NCBI RefSeq assembly: GCF_022919835.1
Contig: NZ_CP095074.1
Span: forward strand, 2,752,001 to 2,816,000
DNA: 64,000 nucleotides
DNA from: Halobacillus shinanisalinarum
GTDB taxonomy: Bacteria; Bacillota; Bacilli; Bacillales; Halobacillaceae
Direction of reading: 5' to 3'
Part shown: positions 46,010 through 54,909 of the stretch, in pieces
How the letters are laid out: each line of letters begins with the position of its first letter
Numbering within the stretch: position 1 is the first letter of the stretch
Position numbers and translations under genes: made by a program
The notes under the pieces: generated by a model
Database searches by the model: none
What the model was told of the DNA's origin: nothing
The model's input: only the letters and a program-made list of their open reading frames with translations

Positions 46010-46564
46010 TTAGGGCTTGACGAGCTCTGCTTCCGCAAAGAGCATAAATTGGTCAATGACTCCGTCAATGAACTCAATTGTACTCTGGTCATTGAGCAAA
46101 CCATGATCATTGACTTTATGTTGAACAGAACCAATTAGAATTTCATTTCCAGGCAAAACGTTTGCTCCCATACCGGGCGCGTTAAGAATTTGACGGAGCT
46201 GCATCTGTGCTCTTACTGTTCCAAGTATCCCCATTGAGGCACCAGCAATAAAGGTAGGTTTGCCGGCCATTTCACGTTTTCCACGAGACAGCCAGTCCAA
46301 AGCATTCTTCAATACGCCAGGTATCGAATGGTTGAATTCAGGTGTAACAATAAGAAAAGCATCTGCATCGCTCAGTTCATCTTTAAAGCGTTGTACAGAG
46401 TTCGGTACTTCATGCTCAATATCTTGGTCATAATGTGCAAGATCACGAATGGGCACGATAGTAATATTTAAACAATCCTTGTATCTCTCTTGAATGAAGT
46501 TAGTCAACTTCATATTATATGAGTCCTTTCGTATGCTCCCAACAAGGGCGGCGACTTTAATCAT
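46010..46564 (-). CDS. NADPH-dependent FMN reductase (azoreductase-like)
   Basis: 184 residues of the SsuE/YhdA fold. GSIRKDSYNMKLTNFI is the FMN phosphate loop; FLIVTPEFNHSIPGVLKNALDWLSR is the family signature with PEF/YNHSIPG; KPTFIAGASMGILGTVRAQMQLR follows. It reduces quinones, azo dyes or free flavin in the cytosol. GAGGAGG-type site before the ATG. Monocistronic. Confidence 0.9.
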   Translation of the reverse strand: MIKVAALVGSIRKDSYNMKLTNFIQERYKDCLNITIVPIRDLAHYDQDIEHEVPNSVQRFKDELSDADAFLIVTPEFNHSIPGVLKNALDWLSRGKREMAGKPTFIAGASMGILGTVRAQMQLRQILNAPGMGANVLPGNEILIGSVQHKVNDHGLLNDQSTIEFIDGVIDQFMLFAEAELVKP

Positions 46565-46769
46565 GGTGAAAAATCCTCCTCAAGCTCAATAAAATATTCG
46601 TATATTGATTATAGAAGAGAAGAATATATAATGCTAGGGATGTGCTCATATATAAACTTTCCTTGGGCATAATAATAAATGAACTGCCTTTTTAATGACC
46701 TAGAAGCAGTGTGAAAGCATTCTGTAAAAAAAAGGTCGAAAAATGGGTAAAAAAGGTTATAAAAAACTC

Positions 46770-46799
46770 TTGCGTAATCCCTATTATAAGGAGTAAAAT
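46770..46799 (+). promoter_or_regulatory. Sigma-A-like promoter of the 50-residue gene
   Basis: TTGCGT and TAAAAT with an 18-base spacer, about 70 bases before the start codon at 46875. Confidence 0.5.
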
Positions 46800-46805
46800 T
46801 TCCTT

Positions 46806-46841
46806 AATTCCTTAGTTTTAGTTGGAAAAACTACGGGAATT
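46806..46841 (+). promoter_or_regulatory. Leader hairpin of the 50-residue gene
   Basis: AATTCCTTAGTTTT pairs with AAAACTACGGGAATT (one mismatch/bulge) in the untranslated leader, without a T-run. Possible mRNA stabiliser or regulatory fold. The upstream part of this 310-bp gap shows nothing else. Confidence 0.45.
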
Positions 46842-46874
46842 GTTTTATAGCCTATAAGAAAGGAGGTCACCACG

Positions 46875-47027
46875 ATGACTATGCTTTATTCCAAGGCTCG
46901 TGAGCTATTTGACGAGGACTACAAAAATAGCTCTGAGGCTAAGGAATCTAACATGGCCGCTCCAAAAGTAAAGCGGACCATGAGCGGGAAACTTCTAATC
47001 CCTTTCCGTAAGAACAAACGGAAATAA
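46875..47027 (+). CDS. 50-residue basic small protein
   Basis: MTMLYSKARELFDEDYKNSS, EAKESNMAAPKVKRTMSGKL and LIPFRKNKRK. AAAGGAGG is ideally placed, a promoter and leader hairpin lie upstream, and a large hairpin follows. An acidic helix is followed by a strongly basic tail, which suggests nucleic-acid or membrane contact. Family not recognised. Confidence 0.65.
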   Translation: MTMLYSKARELFDEDYKNSSEAKESNMAAPKVKRTMSGKLLIPFRKNKRK

Positions 47028-47111
47028 AGATCAAGAAGTGGTGACGTTTTAGCTATGCGAGAACAAATTAACAAAATAATAAAAGTGAATGAGCCAAAGG
47101 CCGTTCCTTGG

Positions 47112-47154
47112 ATCAGCGTCTCAGAGACAAAAATTTGTCTATTAGGCGCTGATT
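47112..47154 (+). terminator. Long hairpin terminator
   Basis: ATCAGCGTCT and AGGCGCTGAT flank an inner stem AGACAAA/TTTGTCT, followed by TTTTTTAT. It follows the 50-residue gene by about 85 bases. Confidence 0.75.
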
Positions 47155-47228
47155 TTTTATATTCGGCGTAATAAGCTAAATTTCTGCTACACTAATAAAT
47201 AGAAAACAAAAAGAGGAGGGGAAAGTCT

Positions 47229-48245
47229 TTGAGTCAAGATCGCTATTCACGACAAAAATTGTTCACACCTATCGGAGAGGTTGGGCAACAGATGTTAATC
47301 CAAAAACACGTTTTGATTATCGGAGCTGGCGCTTTAGGGACAAGTAGTGCGGAACAGCTGGTTCGAGCCGGAATCGGAAATTTAACCATCGTGGACCGTG
47401 ATTATGTTGAAATGAGCAACCTTCAAAGACAACAGCTTTTTTCGGAAAAAGATGCACAGGAAAGAATGCCAAAAGCGATTGCTGCTAAAGAACGGCTCCA
47501 GCAAATCAATTCAGAAGTTTACATAGAGGCACACATTATGGATGTACAGCGAGAGGAGTTAGAAGAACTTTGCCAACAAGTAAATCTTGTTCTGGATGCG
47601 ACAGATAACTTCGAAACAAGAATGATGATCAATGATGTTTCGCAAATGTATAATGTTCCGTGGATTTATGGAGGGTGTGTAGGGAGTTATGGAATTAGTT
47701 ATACGATTATACCCGGGGAGACGCCGTGTCTACATTGCTTATTAGAATCGGTGCCCCTGGGTGGAGCTACGTGTGACACGGTCGGGGTAATCAGTCCTGC
47801 GGTTCAAATGGTTACAGCCCATCAAGTGACAGAGGCTTTGAAGATTCTCGTGGAGGATTACGAATCGCTGCATCGTAAGTTGGTATCCTTCGACCTGTGG
47901 AACAATCAATACACAGCAATCAAAATGGCTAACGTTAAGAAGCCGGATTGTCCATCTTGTGGAGAGCAGCCAAGCTATCCTTTCTTATCACCTGAGAATC
48001 AAATGAAAACAGCAGTGCTATGCGGACGGGATACAGTCCAGATCCGCCCGGCCTCAAAACAAAAACGGGACCTTGAGGCGTTAAGGGAAAATCTCCATGA
48101 AGGAGAGGTTATGCAAAACCCATTCTTATTATCTTATCAAACCGATGAACATCGAATGATCTTTTTTCAGGATGGACGTGTACTTATCCATGGGACTAAA
48201 AATGTTACAGAAGCTCGCCGTCTCTATCATAAGATTTTAGGTTGA
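47229..48245 (+). CDS. ThiF/MoeB-family adenylyltransferase
   Basis: 338 residues, E1-like fold. N-terminal RYSRQKLFTPIGEVGQQML, nucleotide loop IIGAGALGTSSAEQLVRAGIG, adenylation region DATDNFETRMMINDV, zinc cysteines CLHC and CPSC, and the crossover GGATCDTVGVISPAVQMV with a candidate catalytic Cys. About 80 C-terminal residues beyond the fold (ENQMKTAVLCGRDTVQIRP and on) resemble the tail of Bacillus MoeB/ThiF proteins. It activates the C-terminus of a ThiS/MoaD-like sulfur carrier; which one is not clear, since no thi or moa genes are here. TTG start with GAGGAGGGG upstream. Confidence 0.88.
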   Translation: MSQDRYSRQKLFTPIGEVGQQMLIQKHVLIIGAGALGTSSAEQLVRAGIGNLTIVDRDYVEMSNLQRQQLFSEKDAQERMPKAIAAKERLQQINSEVYIEAHIMDVQREELEELCQQVNLVLDATDNFETRMMINDVSQMYNVPWIYGGCVGSYGISYTIIPGETPCLHCLLESVPLGGATCDTVGVISPAVQMVTAHQVTEALKILVEDYESLHRKLVSFDLWNNQYTAIKMANVKKPDCPSCGEQPSYPFLSPENQMKTAVLCGRDTVQIRPASKQKRDLEALRENLHEGEVMQNPFLLSYQTDEHRMIFFQDGRVLIHGTKNVTEARRLYHKILG

Positions 48246-48322
48246 AGGTAGGGAGCGTTTTAAATTTGTTACATCGGGGAAACATAGTGTCAAAGGCTTA
48301 ATTAGCTGGGAGGTAGCTCGAT

Positions 48323-48415
48323 ATGGGTAAATTGATCAAACGTTTGATTAAATATGGTCCAATGATCTATCCAATCATAAAAAAATTTATGAGAAAACGC
48401 AGAGCAAAAAGATAG
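48323..48415 (+). CDS. 30-residue cationic peptide
   Basis: MGKLIKRLIKYGPMIYPIIK then KFMRKRRAKR. GGGAGG is about 10 bases upstream, and a terminator hairpin follows at once. The peptide has a hydrophobic middle and net charge near +12, so it would bind membranes or RNA. Small peptides of this kind are common in Bacillaceae but unassigned. Confidence 0.55.
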   Translation: MGKLIKRLIKYGPMIYPIIKKFMRKRRAKR

Positions 48416-48421
48416 TACAGG

Positions 48422-48450
48422 AATCGTGCCTTTCTAAGGCGCGATTTTTT
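48422..48450 (+). terminator. Terminator after the cationic peptide gene
   Basis: AATCGTGCCTT and AAGGCGCGATT form a stem followed by TTTTTTT. Confidence 0.82.
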
Positions 48451-48512
48451 TATAATATGCTAAAATGATAAATAATAGAAAAATTCAGCTGAGGTTAAAA
48501 GGGGTGGCAGAA

Positions 48513-49667
48513 ATGGATAAATGGGATTCAACACCGATCATTCGCTTTTTCGGCGGACGTAATTTGTTATACATACTTGCAGTTATCCTGTTCGTGGGTA
48601 TCAATATATTAGTCTATACAGAAGTGTCCTTTATATTTGGTCCGTTTATTGTGTTTTTGGAAACCATTGCTTTACCAGTAATCTTAACTGTAGTGGCTTA
48701 TTACCTATTGAGACCGATTATTGGACTGCTGCAGCAATTTGGCATCAAGCGTATATGGGGCATTTTGATTACACTTGTACTCGTAGCAGGAATGATTACA
48801 TTACTAGTGATCCTCATTATTCCGTTTTTGGAAAAACAGTTTATGAGTCTTGCGGAGGAGCTTCCTCAATATTTAATGGAAATGGCTGACTCTATTGACC
48901 AATGGTTAAGAAATTCTATGTTTGCTGGATACTATGATAACCTATTTAAAGATGTTGGTGGATTAGTCGAACAATTGCCGGAGGATCTTTCTTCCTATGC
49001 ATCGTCCACAATTGAAGGGATTACCAATATCATCTCTACTTTGACAAGTGTCATCATTGCGATCGTGACGCTGCCATTTATTCTGTTCTACCTTCTAAAG
49101 GATGGAGAACAACTGCCAAATATGTTTCTTAAAATTATGCCACCTAAGGTAAGACCAGAAGTATCTAGGGTGTTCAAGGGGATCGACCATCAGCTCAGTG
49201 CCTATATTCAAGGACAGATTATTGTAAGCTTCTGTATTGGAGTCATGATGTACATTGGATTTGTCATTATTGGCCTTGATTACGCATTGCTCCTGGCAGC
49301 TATTGCTAGTGTGACAAGCGTCGTGCCATACCTTGGACCAACGATTGCAATTATGCCAGCCTTAGTAATTGCGATCGTAACCTCACCATTTATGGTGTTA
49401 AAGCTTGCTTTTGTTTGGACGGCTGTGCAGCTTTTAGAAGGTAAATTTATTTCCCCTCAAATTATGGGTAAAAGCTTACACATACACCCTGTTACGATTA
49501 TCTTTGTTTTATTAACAGCGGGACATTTATTCGGGGTGGTTGGGATAATTCTGGCTATTCCAGGCTATGCGATTCTTAAAGTGCTCGTCGTTCATTTATT
49601 CTACTGGTATCAGCTTAGATACAACCGTCATGTAGAAGAAAAACATCAATATAAACTACCAAAATAA
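48513..49667 (+). CDS. AI-2E family (YueF/PerM-like) membrane protein
   Basis: 384 residues, about eight membrane helices with a large central soluble region (about 130-210). Family signature: LPFILFYLLKDGEQLP, then SAYIQGQIIVSFCIGVMMYIGFVIIGLDYALLLAAIASVTSVVPYLGPTIAI and LEGKFISPQIMGKSLHIHPVTIIFVLL. Members export AI-2 or act in Na+/H+ antiport; some halophile members are reported as antiporters. Function here is open. The ATG at 48513 has AAAAGGGGTGG upstream; the ATG at 48465 does not. Confidence 0.88.
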   Translation: MDKWDSTPIIRFFGGRNLLYILAVILFVGINILVYTEVSFIFGPFIVFLETIALPVILTVVAYYLLRPIIGLLQQFGIKRIWGILITLVLVAGMITLLVILIIPFLEKQFMSLAEELPQYLMEMADSIDQWLRNSMFAGYYDNLFKDVGGLVEQLPEDLSSYASSTIEGITNIISTLTSVIIAIVTLPFILFYLLKDGEQLPNMFLKIMPPKVRPEVSRVFKGIDHQLSAYIQGQIIVSFCIGVMMYIGFVIIGLDYALLLAAIASVTSVVPYLGPTIAIMPALVIAIVTSPFMVLKLAFVWTAVQLLEGKFISPQIMGKSLHIHPVTIIFVLLTAGHLFGVVGIILAIPGYAILKVLVVHLFYWYQLRYNRHVEEKHQYKLPK

Positions 49668-49687
49668 AGCCCGGGCTTCCGGGCTTT
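49666..49687 (+). terminator. Terminator after the AI-2E family gene
   Basis: AAAGCCCGGG with CCGGGCTTT, then ATTTCTT, starting inside the stop codon. Confidence 0.82.
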
Positions 49688-49707
49688 ATTTCTTGAAAAA
49701 GAGCTAA

Positions 49708-49749
49708 CCCCACCTCAGGTCATCCAAATATTGGATGGCCTGAGGTGGG
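49708..49749. terminator. Dispersed hairpin repeat, copy D
   Basis: CCCACCTCAGGTCATCCAA and TTGGATGGCCTGAGGTGGG around a 4-base loop, with one compensable mismatch. It lies between the convergent AI-2E and GNAT genes. Confidence 0.85.
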
Positions 49750-49761
49750 AACTTCTGGGTT

Positions 49762-50217
49762 TTACAATTTTGGTGTTCGTTTAAAGTGGGTGAGCCATAG
49801 GCCAGGTTCTGCTTCTGAGTCGCTCTCTTTCTGGAACCCCAGGCTATGGTAGAGCCTTTGTGCGGCCATATTGTTCTTACCTGTACTGACTTTAAATGTT
49901 GAGGAGGGGAGTATATCTAACAATGAAGTAAGCAATGATTTCGCGATACCTTGCCTAAAATAGGGAGGGAAGACAACAAGCCGGTGGATATCTACCAAAT
50001 TTGCTTTCCTTTTATATGAAATAAAGCCTACAAGTACATCTCCTCGGAAAAATCCGACAAATGTTTCCTCGCATGATTGTATATCCTCAATAGAATCATA
50101 GAGTCTCGGAATACGATCGGTTTGCAGGATGCCTGCCTCCACTTGATAGGCAGGAAGTTGAATGCTTCTAATTTGGCGCGCAGTCTGTGCATCTTCATGG
50201 TTTAATATCGAAATCAT
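49762..50217 (-). CDS. GNAT-family N-acetyltransferase
   Basis: 151 residues from the ATG at 50217 (TTGGAGG upstream). Acetyl-CoA loop FPPYFRQGIAKSLLTSLLD (motif A, Q/R-x-x-G-x-A/G), preceded by LVDIHRLVVF and followed by FKVSTGKNNMAAQRLYHSLGFQKE. Substrate unknown. It lies 25 bases after the yeiH-like stop, so the two may be cotranscribed. Confidence 0.88.
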   Translation of the reverse strand: MISILNHEDAQTARQIRSIQLPAYQVEAGILQTDRIPRLYDSIEDIQSCEETFVGFFRGDVLVGFISYKRKANLVDIHRLVVFPPYFRQGIAKSLLTSLLDILPSSTFKVSTGKNNMAAQRLYHSLGFQKESDSEAEPGLWLTHFKRTPKL

Positions 50218-50242
50218 TTGCTGCACCTCCAAGTAACAGGTT

Positions 50243-51247
50243 CTACACTATTACATAAGTCATGATAGATAAAAGGATCGAAGTGATCACAACCGCAAAG
50301 ATCGGTTTTAAGGCCTTGCTGCGTAAGTCATGGAGATTTATATTTACTCCGAGCCCAACCATCGCCATCGTTAAGGTAAAGGAGGTGATGGTTCCGACAG
50401 TATCCATAACAGGCTGAGGTGCAGGAATATAAGGGCCAAGCACATAGCTTCCTAACACACTCATGATAATAAAGCCCACCAAAAACCAAGGGAAGGATAC
50501 TTGATTATCTGTTTCCCCATTCCCCTTTCTCTTCATAAACCAAATGAGAATTATACTTAAAGGTACGAGCAAGAATACACGCCCAAGCTTAGCAAGCAGG
50601 GCCATAGCCAATCCATCCTCCCCCGCAGGTTCCCCAGCCAGTACTACGTTTGCTATCTCATGGAGTCCGAGCCCCGCCCACATTCCGTAAGCCTCTGCAT
50701 CGATTGGAAGAAAAGGTCTAATCACTGTGTAGACTAAGGCAAAAACAGTTCCAATGAATGAGATGATCCCTACGCTAATGGCCGTGTCTTCTTCCTTTGC
50801 TTTCAAAATAGGTGAAACAGCAGCTATGGCTGAAGCCCCGCATATTCCTGTACCGACGCCAATGAGTAAGGAAATGGACGGATCGGCTTTAAACAAGTAT
50901 GCGAGAAGCATCATGACACCGATGGCAAAAAAGATGACGAGAAGACCTCTTAGAAGCAATGGCACACCTTCATCCATGACAACGTTTATATTAAGTTTCA
51001 AACCAAATAATATGATAGCAAAACGTAACAATTTTTTAGCGGAGAATTGAATCCCTGAATGAATCGCTTCCGGGTAGCCAAAGAAATGCCGGTACAGCAC
51101 GGCGATCAATATCGATGAGGCAAGCGGACCGACTTGGCTTAATCCTGGTAGGAGGGCAATTCCATAGCCAGCCAACGCAAGAAGAAAAGTAAAACCGATT
51201 CCCAACAACAGCGGTTTTCTCGCATTTGCATCGTTAAATCCAAACAT
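50243..51247 (-). CDS. YeiH-family putative exporter (UPF0324)
   Basis: 334 residues, ten or eleven membrane helices. Family motifs: ASSILIAVLYRHFFGYPEAIHSGIQFSAKKLLRFAIILFGLKLN, GVGTGICGASAIAAVSPI and GLGLHEIANVVLAG. YeiH proteins are annotated as putative sulfate or sulfonate exporters; the assignment is weak. Divergent from a LysR regulator, the usual YeiE/CysL-like arrangement. Confidence 0.88.
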   Translation of the reverse strand: MFGFNDANARKPLLLGIGFTFLLALAGYGIALLPGLSQVGPLASSILIAVLYRHFFGYPEAIHSGIQFSAKKLLRFAIILFGLKLNINVVMDEGVPLLLRGLLVIFFAIGVMMLLAYLFKADPSISLLIGVGTGICGASAIAAVSPILKAKEEDTAISVGIISFIGTVFALVYTVIRPFLPIDAEAYGMWAGLGLHEIANVVLAGEPAGEDGLAMALLAKLGRVFLLVPLSIILIWFMKRKGNGETDNQVSFPWFLVGFIIMSVLGSYVLGPYIPAPQPVMDTVGTITSFTLTMAMVGLGVNINLHDLRSKALKPIFAVVITSILLSIMTYVIV

Positions 51248-51367
51248 ATTTAAAACCTTCTTTTTAAAAAATAGATTATAAAAATACTATACGAGCGGGA
51301 CTGGTCATTAGTAAAATAAAACTTTATAATCATAAGTATTAATAATATTAATCCGCGGGGTGGATCA

Positions 51368-52261
51368 ATGGATATAGAAGCATTGAAAACATATGTAACT
51401 GTTATTGAACTGGAGAGCTTTACGAAGGCATCGCAAATGTTGAATCTTTCCCAGCCAACCGTAAGCTTTCATGTTAAAAATCTGGAAGCATTTTATCAAT
51501 CGACGTTAATTGATCGTTCCCCTAAGCGGTTTCGGATGACTCAAACGGGAGAAATCGTGCATCGCAGGGCGCGGCAGATCCTGAGTGTGATTGATAAATC
51601 GCGCACAGAAGTTTATGATTACCACAATCAACTGCGCGGAACCCTCCATATAGGGGCAAGTTACACGGTAGGTGAATATATTCTTCCAGGGTTGTTGAAA
51701 GTGTTTAACGACCTTTATCCAGAGATTGATTTGCGAATTGAGATAGAAAATACGGAACGGATTAATCGGTCGGTTCAGCTTCATGAAATGGACATTGGAC
51801 TTGTCGAAGGACAGGTGAAGGAAAGGGAACTGCATTCTGTTCCTTTTTTAGAGGATGAAATGGTTGTTGTTGTGCCGCTCGAACATTCGATCCGTAAACA
51901 AAAAGAAGTGAATTTTCATCAGCTCCAAGACCTTACATGGATTGCAAGGGAAACTGGCTCGGGCACACGGGCAGTCATGGATTCTATCCTCGAATCTTAT
52001 AATATCCGCCCCAAAAAAATGGTTACGATCGGCAGTAACCACGGAGTGATCCAAGGAGTGAAACAAGGGCTCGGTTTATCCCTAATTTCAAAAACAGTAG
52101 TTGAGCATACACATGCAAATGATTATGTTTATGCACTTCCATTTATTAAGCCGCCCACACGTTTTTTCTCTTATGTCGTTCCAGCAGCTGAACAGGAATT
52201 ATCTAAGAATGCATCTGTATTTATTGATTCCATAAAAAAAATTTACAACATATCATATTAA
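51368..52261 (+). CDS. LysR-family regulator next to yeiH
   Basis: 297 residues. N-terminal winged helix (ALKTYVTVIELESFTKASQMLNLSQPTVSFHVKNLE), then a two-lobed effector domain (LHIGASYTVGEYILPGLLKVFNDLYPEIDLRI; GTRAVMDSILES). Resembles CysL/YeiE-type regulators of sulfur-related genes. The 120-bp gap to yeiH contains AT-rich inverted motifs (for example TTTATAATCATAAG) where it would bind. Confidence 0.9.
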   Translation: MDIEALKTYVTVIELESFTKASQMLNLSQPTVSFHVKNLEAFYQSTLIDRSPKRFRMTQTGEIVHRRARQILSVIDKSRTEVYDYHNQLRGTLHIGASYTVGEYILPGLLKVFNDLYPEIDLRIEIENTERINRSVQLHEMDIGLVEGQVKERELHSVPFLEDEMVVVVPLEHSIRKQKEVNFHQLQDLTWIARETGSGTRAVMDSILESYNIRPKKMVTIGSNHGVIQGVKQGLGLSLISKTVVEHTHANDYVYALPFIKPPTRFFSYVVPAAEQELSKNASVFIDSIKKIYNISY

Positions 52262-52431
52262 GAGGTTTTAAAATAAAATGAGTGTGAAAAGCAGAATAAT
52301 TCAATAGTAATGAGGGTATGTTAAAAGTGGAGAAAAGTGAAACGTTTGTAAGACTCAAACGTAGATAAAATATCGGAACGAAACAGGTGTGGTTTCGAGC
52401 CAAATCTTGCATACTATACTGAGGTGAACAC

Positions 52432-52524
52432 ATGAGGAGCCTAGACCAGTTTGTCGAATATTTGAAGACTCTGGGAGTAGAGGTAGAGAAAGTTTATAAA
52501 ACACCGAAGGAAGAGACGAGATAA
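52432..52524 (+). CDS. 30-residue small protein
   Basis: MRSLDQFVEYLKTLGVEVEK then VYKTPKEETR. GAGGTG precedes the ATG by 5 bases. A single amphipathic helix with a basic tail. Unassigned; the short length keeps confidence modest. An inverted repeat AAGGTATG/CATACCTT (52563-52589) lies between it and the convergent MFS gene. Confidence 0.4.
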   Translation: MRSLDQFVEYLKTLGVEVEKVYKTPKEETR

Positions 52525-52593
52525 CGCGTACTTAATAATGAAGAAGCAAACATATAAGCAGCAAGGTATGGTCCTTATGGTCATACCTTATTG

Positions 52594-53805
52594 CTATGCA
52601 GTTTTCTGTTTTGTGATTTCTACGAAAAGAGGTTGCCGGGATTGGTGGATAGACCAAATGAATCCTAAACTGACAGGAATAAGAAGTGCTAGAAATACTG
52701 AGTTTGCACCAAAAGATGAGGCCATCATGCCGAACAGTGGACCTGTAATGACAACAGACGTTTGATTACATAGCATCCGAAAGCTTGACATTCGGCCGTG
52801 ATACTCCTGATCGGTTGCTATTTGTTGAACAGACTGAAGTAAAGCTCTTATAAAAGACGTTCCTAAACCAACAAAAAGCACGCCGATAAAAGCAGTAAAT
52901 ACATTTTGAGTCATACCTAAAAGAAATAGCCCAAGACCCACAGTGGCTAAAGACCAAATGGCTAGCTTGTTTTTCATTCGCATCCACCACCATGCCCCTA
53001 AAAGTCCTGCTGTAATTCCTCCAATGGAGAAAGTAACATCAAGAAACCCATATACCATGGCTGAATGATTTAAATAAGCGCTCGTATAGACAGAAAGAAA
53101 TCCCAGTGTCGTATGGAATGTGAGTTGACCGAGCATCATCATCATAAACAGTCCATGGAGCATTTTGTGACTTTTCAAATAGACAAATCCATCAATCATT
53201 TCAGTGAAAAAACGCTGTTTCTTTAAGTTTTGTAGTTGAGACGAAGGAATATAGTGCATGATTAAAATGGAAATAAAGGCTCCAAGGTAAAAGACGAGCA
53301 CAATACTGAGTGACAAGGGCATGGGAAATACACTTGAGAAAATCCCTCCTAAGGCTGCACCTGACAAACTTCCGGAAATTGTAGCTGAACCGGATAACGA
53401 GAAAACTCGTGGCAGCTCTTTTTGGTCAAAGACTTCGGCAACTAAGGCTTGAAGGGAAGGGCGGAACAATGACCCTGTCGTTTGCAAAATCATATGTGTT
53501 CCGATAATCCACCAAGGATTGATCCAGCTATAAACAAAGGAGAAGAGGAGGACGGTTAAAATGACTACACTGACCGCGCCAGAAATATTTGCAAGTCTTT
53601 TGCGGTTATGTTGATCAACAAGTACACCAAAGATTAAATTGGAAAACAATCCAGGCACAAAGCCGATACTTACGAATAATCCGGTAAATAGGGCGTCTTC
53701 CGTCCATTGAAAAAGAAACCAAGTGACGAGCACGAAATACATTGCCCTTCCGCATTCATATAAAAAGTAGCCAGCCAAAAGCTTATATGTGTTCGTTCGA
53801 CTCAT
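52594..53805 (-). CDS. MFS transporter (macrolide-efflux/enterobactin-exporter type)
   Basis: 403 residues, twelve membrane helices. The loop 2-3 signature is GVLVDQHNRKRLANISGAVS. FRPSLQALVAEVFDQKELPRVFSLSGSATISGSLSGAALGG matches the MefA/EntS-like subgroup. The substrate is unknown. The ATG at 53805 has GGGGGAGAT upstream. Divergent from a LysR-like gene, the likely regulator. Confidence 0.88.
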   Translation of the reverse strand: MSRTNTYKLLAGYFLYECGRAMYFVLVTWFLFQWTEDALFTGLFVSIGFVPGLFSNLIFGVLVDQHNRKRLANISGAVSVVILTVLLFSFVYSWINPWWIIGTHMILQTTGSLFRPSLQALVAEVFDQKELPRVFSLSGSATISGSLSGAALGGIFSSVFPMPLSLSIVLVFYLGAFISILIMHYIPSSQLQNLKKQRFFTEMIDGFVYLKSHKMLHGLFMMMMLGQLTFHTTLGFLSVYTSAYLNHSAMVYGFLDVTFSIGGITAGLLGAWWWMRMKNKLAIWSLATVGLGLFLLGMTQNVFTAFIGVLFVGLGTSFIRALLQSVQQIATDQEYHGRMSSFRMLCNQTSVVITGPLFGMMASSFGANSVFLALLIPVSLGFIWSIHQSRQPLFVEITKQKTA

Positions 53806-53919
53806 GCTATCTCCCCCGTATCTTTGGACTATTTTCATCCTACCCCACCCTATTGAATAAGTATAATATTGATTTATAATAAAAAGTGATAACGAAAACT
53901 TATATAGGGGGCGTGTGTT

Positions 53920-54771
53920 ATGAAAATTGAAGATTACCGATTGCTATTGCAATTGTCCAATTATAAAACAATTCGTTCAACCGCTAAGAAAGTCCTTATA
54001 TCACAACCTGCTATCACTCAGAGGCTTAAATATATAGAAGATTACATTGGAGTGAAAATATTTGTTAGGACCCCAAAACAGTTAATTCTTACACCCGGGG
54101 GAGAACAGGTCATCAAACACGCAAAAAAAATGCTTTTACAAGAAAAACAGTTACATAATGAGCTTATGGAGTCTAAAGGAGAAGTGGGAGGGACATTGTC
54201 ACTTGGAGTATCATCACTAGTGAGCCAACATAATCTTCCTGTCATTCTAGAAGAATACACAAAAGCTTACCCTAAAGTAACCATCGATTTAATTACTGGG
54301 GTGAGTGAGGAGATACGTCAATCTGCAGCAGACTTCCATGTTTGTATCGTTCGAGGAGAGCCGCTTCCGGACTATACGTGCATCCACCTGTTCAGTGACC
54401 CGCTCTACCTGTTTGACACAAAAAAGATTGCCGATGATGTTGTACGGCCGTTTATTGAATTTAAAACAGATGCTGAATATCAGAAGCTGGTTGAGGGCTG
54501 GATGATCAATCAAACAGAATTGCGAATACGCCGCACGATCAAAGTGGATCAATTTGAAACAGCAAAGCAGTTAATGAAAATAGGTCTAGGAATAACAGTT
54601 CTTCCTAAGAGCATAGCGACAGATGATCTTCTAGAACTGCCACATATTCCATTAGAGCGAGAAGGGAAACCTATAGCGAGAGAGACGTGGGTTTGTCTTA
54701 AAGAAGGAATACGATCACTTCCACAGGTAGAAGCTTTTGTAAGTATGCTTGCAAATAAAACATGGGTATAG
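53920..54771 (+). CDS. LysR-family regulator divergent from the MFS gene
   Basis: 283 residues. N-terminal winged helix (LLLQLSNYKTIRSTAKKVLISQPAITQRLKYIEDYIGVKIFVRTPKQLIL) and a C-terminal effector domain (GGTLSLGVSSLVSQHNLPVILEEYTKAYPKVTIDLITG). Shorter than typical LysR (about 295-300). The 80-bp gap holds a single shared promoter region (TATAATATTGATTTATAATA), so control of the divergent exporter is likely. Confidence 0.88.
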   Translation: MKIEDYRLLLQLSNYKTIRSTAKKVLISQPAITQRLKYIEDYIGVKIFVRTPKQLILTPGGEQVIKHAKKMLLQEKQLHNELMESKGEVGGTLSLGVSSLVSQHNLPVILEEYTKAYPKVTIDLITGVSEEIRQSAADFHVCIVRGEPLPDYTCIHLFSDPLYLFDTKKIADDVVRPFIEFKTDAEYQKLVEGWMINQTELRIRRTIKVDQFETAKQLMKIGLGITVLPKSIATDDLLELPHIPLEREGKPIARETWVCLKEGIRSLPQVEAFVSMLANKTWV

Positions 54772-54863
54772 ATGGGTCAAAGTGAATTAGAAAAGATAAA
54801 AAAGGTATATCATGTACCCTTCACTGAAAGCATTTTATAAAAGAATGATCTGAATATAAAATG

Positions 54864-54904
54864 AAAACCAGCCTCTTACTTATTAATTCGGAGACTGGTT
54901 TTTT
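54864..54904. terminator. Terminator between convergent LysR and P450 genes
   Basis: AAAACCAGCCTC and GAGACTGGTTTT pair with one mismatch around a 17-base loop; T-tract on the plus strand. Confidence 0.75.
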
Positions 54905-54909
54905 TGTAG

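Noticed and set aside
47055..47171. 38-codon ORF downstream of the 50-residue gene
   Set aside because: Weak ribosome binding site, and its second half is the terminator stem.
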